From NCBI RefSeq assembly GCF_000696225.1, contig NZ_BAWN01000012.1, positions 1 through 44,032 of the forward strand: DNA of 44,032 bases. Reading direction: 5' to 3'. The DNA is from Serpentinimonas barnesii. GTDB taxonomy: Bacteria; Pseudomonadota; Gammaproteobacteria; Burkholderiales; Burkholderiaceae_C. Under the pieces are notes generated by a model. The model was not told the origin of the DNA and made no database searches. It saw only the letters and a program-made list of their open reading frames with translations. Below, piece after piece: positions 31,101 to 39,472 of this stretch. The first letter of the stretch is position 1; each line of letters begins with the position of its first letter. Both the position numbers and the translations under genes were made by a program.

Positions 31101-31415
31101 GGATGAACCGTCGCCCGCTGGCCCCGCAACCTCAAGCACGTCGTGTTCCCCGCTCGCGCGGGGATGAACCGAGTTTGTCAAAATTCTCTGGGCTGCTGTT
31201 CTTGTGTTCCCCGCTCGCGCGGGGATGAACCGCAATCGCTCTTGCCTTCGCTGATCCTCAGCCCGTGTTCCCCGCTCGCGCGGGGATGAACCGTCCCGCC
31301 TCACCCGCGAGCGGTGCCGGGGGGAGTGTTCCCCGCTCGCGCGGGGATGAACCGTGTTTGGATTCAGCAGTTGTTAGACCTCTGATGTGTTCCCCGCTCG
31401 CGCAGGGATGAACCG
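25145..31415 (+). CRISPR. Type I-E CRISPR array, 103 repeats and 102 spacers
   Basis: A 29-base repeat starts GTGTTCCCCG, has centre CTCGCGCGGG and ends GATGAACCG. It contains a 6-bp hairpin (CCCCGC / GCGGGG, loop TCGC) and ends in the 8-base 5' handle ATGAACCG. I tracked all repeat starts from 25145 to 31387 by hand: 103 repeats. Most units are 61 bases (32-base spacers), 16 are 62 and two are 63. The sum fits the total length exactly. Leader and cas genes are on the left, so the newest spacers are at low coordinates. Variant repeats: last base T, A or C in repeats 36, 74 and 75; stem changes in repeats 81 (30044), 90 (30594), 94 (30838) and the terminal repeat (31387). Many reading frames run through the array; none is coding. 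Confidence 0.99.
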
Positions 31416-31482
31416 TGCTGCGGATGTAGCCCCAAGTCCGGCAGGCTGCTAGCTGGCATGGCCCAACGCATAATCAGCCCCC

Positions 31483-32409
31483 ATGAGCCATCTCTATGTG
31501 TATTCCCCCAGCGGGGCCGTGCGCGACCGGCCCGGTTTTAAGCGCGCCGTCAAACGCCTGCAGGCCTTGGGCCATGAGGTGGAAATCGACCCCGACGCGC
31601 TGGTCAGCGCGCAGCGCTTTGCCGGCGACGACGCCACGCGCCTGGCTGCCATCGGCCGCGCCGCCGCCAGCCGGGCCGAGGTGCTGCTCACCACCCGTGG
31701 CGGTTACGGCCTGACGCGGCTGCTGCCCAGCCTGCCCTATGCGGCCATTCAAAGCTCGATCGAGCGCGGCAGCGCCTGGGTGGGCTTGAGCGATTTCACG
31801 GCCTTGCAACTGGCCGTGCTGGCGCAAACCGGGGGCAGCACCTGGGCCGGCCCGGCCCTGCTGGAAGACTGGGCCGCGCCTGGGCCGCCCGACGAAATCA
31901 TGCAAGCCTGCTTCGAAGATTTGTGCGCCGGGGTGGGCGAGGGCAGCGGCTGGCGCTTGCCGGCGGCCGATTTGCGCGCCCACCCCGAGCTGGCCCAGGC
32001 CGAGGGCTGGTCGGTCGAGGCCGCTGCGCTGTGGGGGGGCAACCTGTCGGTGCTCTGCAGCCTCGTGGGCACCCCCTACCTGCCCGCCATCGATGGCGGC
32101 ATCTTGTTCCTCGAAGACGTGGGCGAACACCCCTATCGCATCGAGCGCATGCTCAGCCAGTTGCTGCACGCCGGGCTGTTGCAGCGCCAGCGCGCCATCG
32201 TGCTGGGCGCCTTCAACCGCTACCAACTGACGCCGCACGACCGCGGCTACAAGCTGGCCAGCGTGCTGCAGTGGTTGCGCAGCCAGGTGAGCGTGCCGGT
32301 GCTCACCGGACTGCCTTTTGGCCACGTGCCGACCAAGGTGCTGCTGCCGCTGGGCCGACCGGTGCAGTTGCTGGTGCAGGGGCGCGACTGCCTGCTGTTT
32401 TGGGGTTGA
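31483..32409 (+). CDS. ldcA: LD-carboxypeptidase (S66 family, LdcA/MccF-like)
   Basis: Serine peptidase of 308 residues that removes the terminal D-Ala from murein tetrapeptides during peptidoglycan recycling in the cytoplasm; MccF-type relatives cleave microcin C. The nucleophile motif is VGLSDFTALQ (Ser near residue 106). The Glu is in ILFLEDVGEHPYRIERML and the His in GLPFGHVPTKVLLPLG, the Ser-Glu-His triad of S66 enzymes. It starts 67 bases after the last CRISPR repeat with no clear terminator between, so array transcripts may read into it. It converges on the reductase gene with an 81-base gap that has only a weak hairpin around 32480-32499. Confidence 0.9.
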   Translation: MSHLYVYSPSGAVRDRPGFKRAVKRLQALGHEVEIDPDALVSAQRFAGDDATRLAAIGRAAASRAEVLLTTRGGYGLTRLLPSLPYAAIQSSIERGSAWVGLSDFTALQLAVLAQTGGSTWAGPALLEDWAAPGPPDEIMQACFEDLCAGVGEGSGWRLPAADLRAHPELAQAEGWSVEAAALWGGNLSVLCSLVGTPYLPAIDGGILFLEDVGEHPYRIERMLSQLLHAGLLQRQRAIVLGAFNRYQLTPHDRGYKLASVLQWLRSQVSVPVLTGLPFGHVPTKVLLPLGRPVQLLVQGRDCLLFWG

Positions 32410-32490
32410 ACAAGCAACGCACCCAATGCCAACGGTGTGCGTGGTTTGACCCCTCGTTTGGCTAGACGAAAAAGGTCAAGCGGGAAAGGA

Positions 32491-33651
32491 TTAACCCGCC
32501 GCAGCCGATGCCCCCGCCACCCCCAGCAACTGCTGCAAGCGCGGGCTGGTGGTGGTGTATTGCAGCAACTGGCGCTGGCCGGGGCGCAGCAGCGCGGCGG
32601 CGGCGAAGGCGGCCAGGGTGGCTTCGTGGAAGGCGCAGACGATCAGTTTGCGCTTGCCGGGGTAGTGGTTGATGTCGCCCACGGCAAACAGACCGGGCTC
32701 GGTGGTGGCCATGGTGGCGCTGTCCACCGGCAGGTGTTTGCGCTCCAGCGCCAGCCCCCAGTCGGCCAGCGGGCCGAGTTTGGGGCTTAAGCCCAGGCGC
32801 GGCAGCAGCAAGTCGCAGGGCAGGGTGGCGTGGCCGTCGCCGGGGGTGGCCAAATGCAGGGCTTGCAGGGCTGGCCTTGCATCCTGCGGCGCGGGTTCGG
32901 GCGCTTGTGCCAGATTGGCCGCCGGGCCGCAGTCCAAGCCCACCGGCTGGCCGAGCACCAGTTGCAGCCTGCCTTGGGCCAGCGCCTGCTCCAACGCGCC
33001 TTGCAAGGCGGGCTCGATTTGGAAGCGCGGGCTGCGGTGCAGCAGGGTGACGCGACCGGATGCGCCTGCGCTTGGGGGGGGCGCCAACTCCAGCGCCAGT
33101 TCCACGGCTGCGGCATCGCCCCCATGCACCACGATGTGCTGCGCCGCAGCGGCAGCGGCGGGCAGGCCGTGGTAGCAAACCTGCGCAGATGGGCCGCGCT
33201 CGAAGGGCTCTAGGCCCGCCACGGATTCCTTGCGCGGCAAAAACGCCCCCACGCCGGCGGCGATGAACACCAGCGGCGCGATCCACTCCTGCTCGCTGTT
33301 GCCGCCGTCACCGCTGACACTGCTGCGCAACTGCCAGCGCCCGTCGGGCAGGCGCTGCAAGCCGCTCACGAGCTGACCCAAGTGCAGCGGTGGGTTGAAG
33401 GGGCGCAACTGCTGCAGCAGGCGCTCGGTGAGCTCGCGCCCGCTGCACACCGGCAGGCCGGGCAGGTCGTAAATGGGTTTGTCGGGGTAGAGCGCGTGGC
33501 ACTGGCCGCCGGGTGCGGGCAGCACATCGACCAGCTGGCAGGCGATCTCTTGCAGCCCGAGCTGGAAGGCCAGAAACAGGGCCGCCGGACCGGCACCGAT
33601 GATCAGGGCCTCGGTCTCGATGGGCGGCGGCGGTGCGGCGGCGGGGTTCAA
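32491..33651 (-). CDS. Thioredoxin reductase-like ferredoxin--NADP reductase, altered NADPH motif
   Basis: Flavoprotein of 386 residues of the TrxR-like FNR type, lacking the CxxC of true thioredoxin reductases. The FAD motif LIIGAGPAALFLAFQLG is near residue 15, PGGQCHALYPDKPIYDLPG is diagnostic for this FNR class, and FAVGDINHYPGKRKLIVCAFHE is the C-terminal FAD site. The second dinucleotide motif, normally GGGDSA, reads HGGDAA, so the first Gly is His. The protein is about 35-40 residues longer than usual, with Ala/Pro-rich insertions. The start is TTG at 33651; I see no ATG or GTG upstream in frame. The fdxA gene lies 49 bases upstream in the same direction, its likely redox partner. Confidence 0.85.
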   Translation of the reverse strand: MNPAAAPPPPIETEALIIGAGPAALFLAFQLGLQEIACQLVDVLPAPGGQCHALYPDKPIYDLPGLPVCSGRELTERLLQQLRPFNPPLHLGQLVSGLQRLPDGRWQLRSSVSGDGGNSEQEWIAPLVFIAAGVGAFLPRKESVAGLEPFERGPSAQVCYHGLPAAAAAAQHIVVHGGDAAAVELALELAPPPSAGASGRVTLLHRSPRFQIEPALQGALEQALAQGRLQLVLGQPVGLDCGPAANLAQAPEPAPQDARPALQALHLATPGDGHATLPCDLLLPRLGLSPKLGPLADWGLALERKHLPVDSATMATTEPGLFAVGDINHYPGKRKLIVCAFHEATLAAFAAAALLRPGQRQLLQYTTTSPRLQQLLGVAGASAAAG

Positions 33652-33700
33652 GGGGGTGCCGATCGGGGCGGTGAAGGCCGGGGCAGCCGCTCGGAGCGCT

Positions 33701-34030
33701 TCAGCGTTTGAGCAGCGGCAGTTTGCCGGTCATGTCTTTGTGGTCGTCGGCGTCGGGCAGCGGGGTCTTGCGTTTGGTGATGCTTTTCCAGCCCGGCAGC
33801 CGCGCCAGTTCGGCGTTGAGGGCGATCATGTGCTGCTGGTCGCGCGGCAGGTCTTCTTCGGCGTAGATGGCGCTCACCGGGCATTCGGGGATGCAGACGG
33901 CGCAGTCGATGCACTCGTCGGGGTCGATGGTGAGGAAGTTGGGGCCTTCGCGGAAACAATCCACGGGGCAGACATCGACGCAGTCGGTGTATTTGCAGGC
34001 GATGCAGGCTTCGGTAACAACGTGGGTCAT
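33701..34030 (-). CDS. fdxA: 7Fe ferredoxin FdxA
   Basis: Soluble electron carrier of 109 residues with one [3Fe-4S] and one [4Fe-4S] cluster. Cys residues at 9, 12, 17, 21, 25, 40, 43, 46 and 50 form the expected C-x2-C-x4-C-x3-C pattern at the N-terminus and C-x2-C-x2-C-x3-C-P in the second half. The C-terminal extension with [17 protein letters not shown] is typical of the proteobacterial FdxA. It is followed by the ferredoxin reductase and preceded on the same strand by the cys operon. Confidence 0.95.
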   Translation of the reverse strand: MTHVVTEACIACKYTDCVDVCPVDCFREGPNFLTIDPDECIDCAVCIPECPVSAIYAEEDLPRDQQHMIALNAELARLPGWKSITKRKTPLPDADDHKDMTGKLPLLKR

Positions 34031-34142
34031 GGCTCGGAGACTCGGGGCGCGGTCAGGGGGGAGGGTGGAAGGGCGATTTTAGGGCTTGAAAGCGCGGCTG
34101 GGCTCATGCCCTGCTTTGATAGAGGTCAAGGCCCGCCGAATC

Positions 34143-35477
34143 TCAATCCAGCAGCACAGCCGCAGCGGTGCGGTGGCTGGCGCTGTCAACCAAAATCAGC
34201 GCCCCCAGCGCGCGCGACTGCGCGTAGGCCACGGTCGGCAAGGGGGCCTGCAACTGCAGTTCGACGCGGCCGATGGCGTTGGCCTCCAGCCGCTCGGCAT
34301 CTTCTTGCTCCAGGGTGTGGATGTCGAGCCGGTGCAGCACGCGCAGCACCTTGGCCTTGACCCAGCGGTGCTGGTGCAGCGCCCAGTATAGGCGGCCGGG
34401 CTGCAGCGCTTCGTCGTCAAGCCACGCCACGGTGGCGCTCAGGTGCTGGTGCGCCGGGTAGGGGATGGCGGCTGGGGCTGCCGTGGGGGCACTGGCCAGC
34501 AGCCAGTCGCCGCGCGACACGTCGAGCTCGCGCTCCAGCAGCACGCCGGCGCTGTGGCCCGCCGCCACGGCCTGTGGCTCGCGGCAGCGGTTGAGCACCT
34601 GCACCACGCGGGCGCGCTGGCCGCTGGGGAAGACCTGCACTTCGTCGCCTGCCTGGATGCGCCCGGCGGCAACCCGGCCCCAAAAGACGCGCCGCCCGCT
34701 TGGGGACGCTACTGTGGCGCCATCCGCGCCAGCCGCACCAGTCCCCACATCGGCCGCGCCGGGTTTTTCTACCCACTGCACCGGGAAGGCCAGCGCGGCC
34801 TCGGGCGGCGGGGCGGTGTTGGGCAAGTGCTCCAGCACTTCGAGCAAGGTGGGGCCGTGGTAGCCGCACCAGCCCTCATGCAGGTGGCCGCGATCAACCA
34901 CGTTCCAGCCCTTGAGCGCCGAAATCGGCAGCACGGCGTGTACGGCCAGTCCGGCCTGCTCGGCAAAGCGCTGCAAGGCGGCGCGGATGTGCTCAAAGGC
35001 CAGCGCCGCATCGGCCACCGCATCGAGCTTGTTGACGGCAAACACCAGGCTGGGCACGCGCAGCAGGTGGCAGAGCAGGGCGTGGCGGCGCGTTTGCGCC
35101 AGCAGCGGCAGGTCGGGGCGCTGCCAGTCGAGCTTGGTGGCATCGACCAGCAGCACGGCGGCGTCGGCGCTGGAGGCGGCCGTGACCATGTTGCGCGTGT
35201 ACTGCTCGTGCCCCGGCGCGTCGCCGATGATGAACTTGCGTCGCTCGCTGCTGAAGTAGCGGTAGGCCACGTCGATGGTGATGCCTTGCTCGCGCTCGGC
35301 GATCAGGCCGTCGGTCAGGCGCGCTAGGTCGATCTGCTCGCCCGCGCTGGCGCTGTGCTGCGTGACGCCGGCCAGGTGGTCTTGCAGCACCGCTTTGCTG
35401 TCGAGCAGCAGGCGGCCGATGAGGGTGCTCTTGCCGTCGTCAACCGAGCCGCAGGTGATAAAGCGCAGGGCATCCAT
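34143..35477 (-). CDS. cysN: Sulfate adenylyltransferase large subunit CysN
   Basis: GTPase subunit of ATP sulfurylase (444 residues), which with CysD makes APS from ATP and sulfate. The translation-factor-like GTPase domain has the P-loop GSVDDGKSTLIGRLLL, the switch EREQGITIDVAYRYFS, GDAPGHEQYTRN and NKLD. Two beta-barrel domains follow. No CysC (APS kinase) domain is attached. The ATG at 35477 shares one base with the stop of the upstream cysH-cysD gene (TAATG); the longer open frame reaching 35915 overlaps that gene and was rejected. It is the last gene of the operon. Confidence 0.95.
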   Translation of the reverse strand: MDALRFITCGSVDDGKSTLIGRLLLDSKAVLQDHLAGVTQHSASAGEQIDLARLTDGLIAEREQGITIDVAYRYFSSERRKFIIGDAPGHEQYTRNMVTAASSADAAVLLVDATKLDWQRPDLPLLAQTRRHALLCHLLRVPSLVFAVNKLDAVADAALAFEHIRAALQRFAEQAGLAVHAVLPISALKGWNVVDRGHLHEGWCGYHGPTLLEVLEHLPNTAPPPEAALAFPVQWVEKPGAADVGTGAAGADGATVASPSGRRVFWGRVAAGRIQAGDEVQVFPSGQRARVVQVLNRCREPQAVAAGHSAGVLLERELDVSRGDWLLASAPTAAPAAIPYPAHQHLSATVAWLDDEALQPGRLYWALHQHRWVKAKVLRVLHRLDIHTLEQEDAERLEANAIGRVELQLQAPLPTVAYAQSRALGALILVDSASHRTAAAVLLD

Positions 35478-37189
35478 TAAAAATATCCTTCGAGTTTGCG
35501 TTTTTCCATCGAGGCCTCGCTGGTTTGGTCGTCCATGCGGGTGGCGCCGCGTTCGCTCAACTGGGCGTTGAGGGTCTCGGCCACAATCTGCCCCGCCGTG
35601 GCCGCCGTGCTGGCAACCGGGCAGGTGCAGGTGATGTCGCCCACGGTGCGAAAGCGCACGCTGCATTCGATCACTTCCTCGCCCGGCTGCGGCGGGGTGA
35701 GATCGGTCACGGGCACCAGCAGGCCGCGGCGCTGCACCACCTGGCGTGGGTGCGCGTAGTACAGGCTGGGCAGGGCGATGCGCTCGCGCTCGATGTACTG
35801 CCAGACGTCGATCTCGGTCCAGTTGCTGATCGGGAACACGCGGAAATGCTCGCCCGGTTGCAGCCGGGTGTTGTAGAGGTGCCAGAGTTCGGGGCGCTGT
35901 GCTTTGGGCTGCCACTGGCCGAAGGCGTCGCGGTGGCTAAACAGGCGCTCTTTGGCGCGTGCCTTTTCTTCGTCGCGCCGGGCGCCGCCGATCAGGGCGT
36001 CGAAGCGGAATTCGTCGATTGCCTCCAGCAGCGTGACCGACTGGTGCGCGTTGCGGCTCTGCCCCGGATGCGTCAGCCGCACGCTGCCACGCGCCATCGA
36101 GTCTTCCACCCGGCGCACGATCAGATCGGCCCCGAGCTCGTGGGCGCGCTGGTCTCGGAAGGCCAGCACCTCGGGGAAGTTGTGGCCGGTGTCGATCATC
36201 AGCAGCGGGTAGGGCAGGCGGCCGCGGCCAAAGGCTTTTTCGGCGCAGCGCAGCAACACCAGCGAGTCTTTGCCGCCGGAAAACAGCAGCGCCGGGCGCT
36301 CGAAGGCGGCGGCAACTTCACGCAGGATGAAGATGGTTTCTTCTTCCAGCGCGTCGAGCTGGCTGTTGTCGAGCTGGGGCGGGGCGGTATGCGGTGTGGC
36401 GGAATGCAGCGCGCTTTCCGTGGCTGCATGCAGGCCGCATTCTTTGGCGCCGTCTTGCTCCCACCACCAGCGTCCGGCACGAAAATCTTCCCCCACGCTC
36501 ACGGCGCGGGTGCAGGGTGCGCAGCCGATGCTGGGGTAGAAGCGGTCGTGCAGCGGGTTGTAGTCGAGGTTGTGGCGGGCGATGTGGTGCCAGACATCGC
36601 CCCAAGTCCAGTCGGCCAGCGGGTTGAACTGCAGCAGCCCGGCGCTGGGCCGATCGGCGCGCGCGGGGTCGAGGTCGCTGCGGTCGATTGGGGGCACCTC
36701 GGCGCGGGTGGCGGATTGTTCGCGCCGCAAACCCGTCACCCAAGCCCGCTGGCCCTGCAGCGCCCGGCGCAGCGGCTCGACTTTGCGGATGGCGCAGCAG
36801 GCCTGGCGCAGCGCCACGCTGCGGCGCATGGCGTCGGGGCCTTCGCGCTCCACGAAGGCCTCGGCGGTGCCGGGCTGCGGGCGGTAGATGTGCACGGGTT
36901 GCACGGAGGGCTGGGTTGCCGACGGCGCCGCACGGGCTTGGGTGCGTGCCAGCAGTTCCAGCGTCTCGGGGTGCAGGGCGCCGGTGTCGAGCACGCACAT
37001 CGGGATCGGCAGTTGCAGGGTTTCGATCAGGTGCCGAATCACCACGTCTTCGGCCCCCAGGCTGGAGGCTTGCACCAGCGGCTGGCATTCGTGGGCGGCT
37101 TGTTGCAGCAGGGCGCGGCTGCGCGCCAGCTTGGCCTCGAAATCGGCGCTGGGCTGGGCCTGCTGCAGGGCCAGTTGGGCATTGCTCAT
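35477..37189 (-). CDS. cysHD: CysH-CysD fusion: APS reductase joined to sulfate adenylyltransferase small subunit
   Basis: A single 570-residue frame holding two enzymes. Residues 1-254 are an assimilatory APS reductase: CC at 131-132 and GCAPC (223, 226) are the [4Fe-4S] ligands, the ECGLH motif carries catalytic C251, and VTGLRREQS is the substrate loop. Residues about 255-279 are a Ser/Thr/Pro/His-rich linker. Residues about 280-570 are CysD, with the PP-loop SGGKDS at 304-309, DTGHNFPEV, GGARRDEEKARAKER and the end ASMEKRKLEGYF. Both halves look complete. The Cys pairs mark an APS rather than PAPS reductase, which agrees with the lack of cysC. The gene overlaps the DUF934 gene by 4 bases and cysN by one. 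Confidence 0.9.
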   Translation of the reverse strand: MSNAQLALQQAQPSADFEAKLARSRALLQQAAHECQPLVQASSLGAEDVVIRHLIETLQLPIPMCVLDTGALHPETLELLARTQARAAPSATQPSVQPVHIYRPQPGTAEAFVEREGPDAMRRSVALRQACCAIRKVEPLRRALQGQRAWVTGLRREQSATRAEVPPIDRSDLDPARADRPSAGLLQFNPLADWTWGDVWHHIARHNLDYNPLHDRFYPSIGCAPCTRAVSVGEDFRAGRWWWEQDGAKECGLHAATESALHSATPHTAPPQLDNSQLDALEEETIFILREVAAAFERPALLFSGGKDSLVLLRCAEKAFGRGRLPYPLLMIDTGHNFPEVLAFRDQRAHELGADLIVRRVEDSMARGSVRLTHPGQSRNAHQSVTLLEAIDEFRFDALIGGARRDEEKARAKERLFSHRDAFGQWQPKAQRPELWHLYNTRLQPGEHFRVFPISNWTEIDVWQYIERERIALPSLYYAHPRQVVQRRGLLVPVTDLTPPQPGEEVIECSVRFRTVGDITCTCPVASTAATAGQIVAETLNAQLSERGATRMDDQTSEASMEKRKLEGYF

Positions 37190-37614
37190 GGGTGCGCTCC
37201 AGTGGCGGTGGGGGTGGCGGCAAAGCGCGGCAGCGGCTGCTGCGCGTCGCCTTGGTAAAAACCGCCAAACTGCTGCAGCAGGCGCTGGCCGTGGGTCGGG
37301 TTCTGGTCGGCGCGCAGCAGCGCTTCGTCAAAACCGCAGCGCTGCAGCTGCAGCAACTGGTCGATCAGCACCTCGCCGGTGGCGCGCAGCAGGCCCCGGT
37401 AGCCCAAACGCCGGCGCAGCAGCACCGCCTGGCTGTAGGCGCGGCCGTCGGTGAACTTGGGGAACTGCAAGTCGATGCGCTGCACGCCTTGCAGGTCGAG
37501 CGCTTGCGCACCCGAAAGGGGATGGGGCAGCAGCTCGAAATCCGGTGCCAGCGTGAGCACGCCAGCGGCGTCGGCCGGGGCCGCTTCGGCCTCGTGTGGG
37601 GTCAAGAGTTTCAT
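37186..37614 (-). CDS. DUF934 protein, sulfite reductase-associated
   Basis: A 142-residue protein of the DUF934 family, found almost only beside ferredoxin-type sulfite reductase genes in proteobacteria. The central IDLQFPKFTDGRAYSQAVLLR and RRLGYRGLLRATGEVLIDQL are the family core, with FDEALLR near the end. No enzymatic motif is visible. A role in assembling or supplying electrons to CysI has been proposed for such genes from context. It lies 28 bases after cysI, and its stop overlaps the start of cysHD (ATGA). Confidence 0.88.
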   Translation of the reverse strand: MKLLTPHEAEAAPADAAGVLTLAPDFELLPHPLSGAQALDLQGVQRIDLQFPKFTDGRAYSQAVLLRRRLGYRGLLRATGEVLIDQLLQLQRCGFDEALLRADQNPTHGQRLLQQFGGFYQGDAQQPLPRFAATPTATGAHP

Positions 37615-37642
37615 GGGAGAAAAATCAGCTCGGGAGTGGTGA

Positions 37643-39472
37643 TCAAAGTGCCTCGGCGGCCTGTTCTAGGCTGCGTGCGGTGGCCACGCGCACCGCGTTG
37701 GCGGCGGCCTTGAAGGGCTCGTGGCCGAGGCGGTGCAGGGCCTGCAAAAAGCGCTCGCCCGGCGCGCGCAGTTCCTGGTAGGTTTCCAAAATCGCCTCGA
37801 TCGCGTCGCAGACCTCGCTGGCGGTGAAGGCCGGCCCCAGCACCTTGCCGGCCGCGGGGGCGCCGCTTAAGCGCGAGCCGTCGGAGCCGCCCAGGGCGAT
37901 CTGGTACCACTCTTGGCCGTCTTTGTCCACGCCCAAGATGCCGATGTGGCCGCTGTGGTGGTGGCCGCAGGAGTTGATGCAGCCGCTCAGGTGCAGGTCG
38001 ATCGGCCCGAGGTCGTGCAGTTCGTCCAGGTCTTGGTAGCGCTGCGTGAGGGCCTCGGCGATGGTGAGCGAGCGCGCGTTGGCGAGGTCGCAAAAGTCGC
38101 CGCCGGGGCAGGCGATGAGGTCGGTGAGCAGCCCGATGTGCGCTTGCGCCAACCCAAGGCGGCGCGCGGCGCGCCAGAGCTCGGGCAGTTCCTCGCAGCG
38201 CACCCAGGGCAGCAGCAGGTTTTGCTGGTGCGTCACGCGCACTTCGCCCGCGCTGTAGCGGTCGGCCAGTTCGGCCACGGCGTCGAGCTGGCTGGCGCTG
38301 GCGTCGCCCGGGGCTTGGCCCAGGCGCTTGAACGAGAGCGTGACGGCGCGCAGCGCCGGGTTTTGGTGCGCGTGCACGTTGCGCTGCAGCCAGCGCTCGA
38401 ACTCGAGGTCGTCCTCAGCGCTCAGGCGCAGCAGCCGCGCCACGCGGTCGTCGGCACAGGGTTCGCTGCCTAGGCGCGCCGGGGGCGCAAAGCAGGCGCT
38501 CACGCGCTCCAATTCAGCCACGCTGATGGTGTGCGGGGCCCCGTCTTGCAGCACGATGCGCTGGTACTCGGCCTGCACCTCGTCGAAAAAACGCTGCCCT
38601 TGGGCGCGCACCAAAATCTTGATGCGCGATTTGTACATATTGTCGCGCCGGCCCCAGGCGTTGTAGATGCGCACCAGCGCTTCCAGGTAGTTGAGCAGTT
38701 GATCCCAGGGCAAAAAATCGCAAATGGTGCTGGCCAGCACCGGCGTGCGCCCCATGCCGCCGCCCACCAGCACCGTAAAGCCCAGCGCACCGGCCGCGTT
38801 GCGGCGCAGTTGCAGCCCCACGTCGTGCCAGTGCAGCGCGGCCCGGTCTTCCAGTGCGCCAACGATGGCCACCTTGAACTTGCGCGGCAGAAAGGCGAAC
38901 TCGGGGTGCAGCGTGCTCCACTGGCGCAGGATTTCGGCATAGGGGCGCGGATCGGCCACTTCGTCCGGCGCGATGCCGGCCAGCGCGTCGGTGCTGATGT
39001 TGCGGATGCAGTTGCCGCTGGTTTGGATGCCGTGCATGTCGACGCTGGCCAGCAGATCCATCACCTCGGGCGCATGGTCGAGCGCGATCCAGTTGAACTG
39101 CACGTTCTGGCGCGTGGTGAAGTGGCCGTAGCCGGTGGGCAGGCGGCTGGCGATGGCGCGGCCGTCGCGCAGTTGCACCGCGCCCAGCCGGTTCTGCGCC
39201 GCCACGGCCCCTTGGAACACCGCCGCTCCGGGCTGGTCGTACTCGCGTGCAATGCGCGCCAGCACCCGCACCTGCGCGCTGGAGAGCTCGCCGTAGGGCA
39301 CGGCCACGCGCAGCATGGGCGCGTGGCGCTGGATGTACCAGCCGTTTTGCAGCCGCAGCGGCCGAAAGGCCTCGTCCGAGAGCGCGCCGTCGCGGTGCCG
39401 CTGCCACTGGTCGCGGAACTGGGCCGCGCGCTGGCGGATGAACTGGCGGTCGAAATCGGTGTAAGAGTACAT
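37643..39472 (-). CDS. cysI: Assimilatory sulfite reductase hemoprotein (nitrite/sulfite reductase family)
   Basis: Siroheme and [4Fe-4S] enzyme of 609 residues that reduces sulfite to sulfide with six electrons. The cofactor Cys pattern is CPGGDFC (C455, C461) and SGCINSCGHH (C498, C502). The two nitrite/sulfite-reductase repeat halves are visible, with TGYGHFTTRQNVQFNW and RVTHQQNLLLPWV as equivalent siroheme-contact segments. No flavoprotein partner (cysJ) is nearby, so electrons probably come from ferredoxin, perhaps the FdxA/FNR pair downstream. I chose the ATG at 39472 (MYSYTDFDRQF) because the family alignment begins there; an in-frame start at 39514 adds 14 unremarkable residues. It is the first gene of the sulfate operon. 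Confidence 0.92.
   Translation of the reverse strand: MYSYTDFDRQFIRQRAAQFRDQWQRHRDGALSDEAFRPLRLQNGWYIQRHAPMLRVAVPYGELSSAQVRVLARIAREYDQPGAAVFQGAVAAQNRLGAVQLRDGRAIASRLPTGYGHFTTRQNVQFNWIALDHAPEVMDLLASVDMHGIQTSGNCIRNISTDALAGIAPDEVADPRPYAEILRQWSTLHPEFAFLPRKFKVAIVGALEDRAALHWHDVGLQLRRNAAGALGFTVLVGGGMGRTPVLASTICDFLPWDQLLNYLEALVRIYNAWGRRDNMYKSRIKILVRAQGQRFFDEVQAEYQRIVLQDGAPHTISVAELERVSACFAPPARLGSEPCADDRVARLLRLSAEDDLEFERWLQRNVHAHQNPALRAVTLSFKRLGQAPGDASASQLDAVAELADRYSAGEVRVTHQQNLLLPWVRCEELPELWRAARRLGLAQAHIGLLTDLIACPGGDFCDLANARSLTIAEALTQRYQDLDELHDLGPIDLHLSGCINSCGHHHSGHIGILGVDKDGQEWYQIALGGSDGSRLSGAPAAGKVLGPAFTASEVCDAIEAILETYQELRAPGERFLQALHRLGHEPFKAAANAVRVATARSLEQAAEAL

Noticed and set aside
25126-31304. 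Dozens of open frames on both strands with recurring peptides such as FIPARAGNT, VHPRASGEH and SSPRERGT
   Set aside because: They are translations of the CRISPR repeat in different frames; the 61-base period rotates through the frames. They are not proteins.
35525-37258. 577-residue plus-strand frame opposite the cysH-cysD fusion
   Set aside because: The opposite strand carries all catalytic Cys and the PP-loop; this frame is Gly/Ala/His-rich noise.
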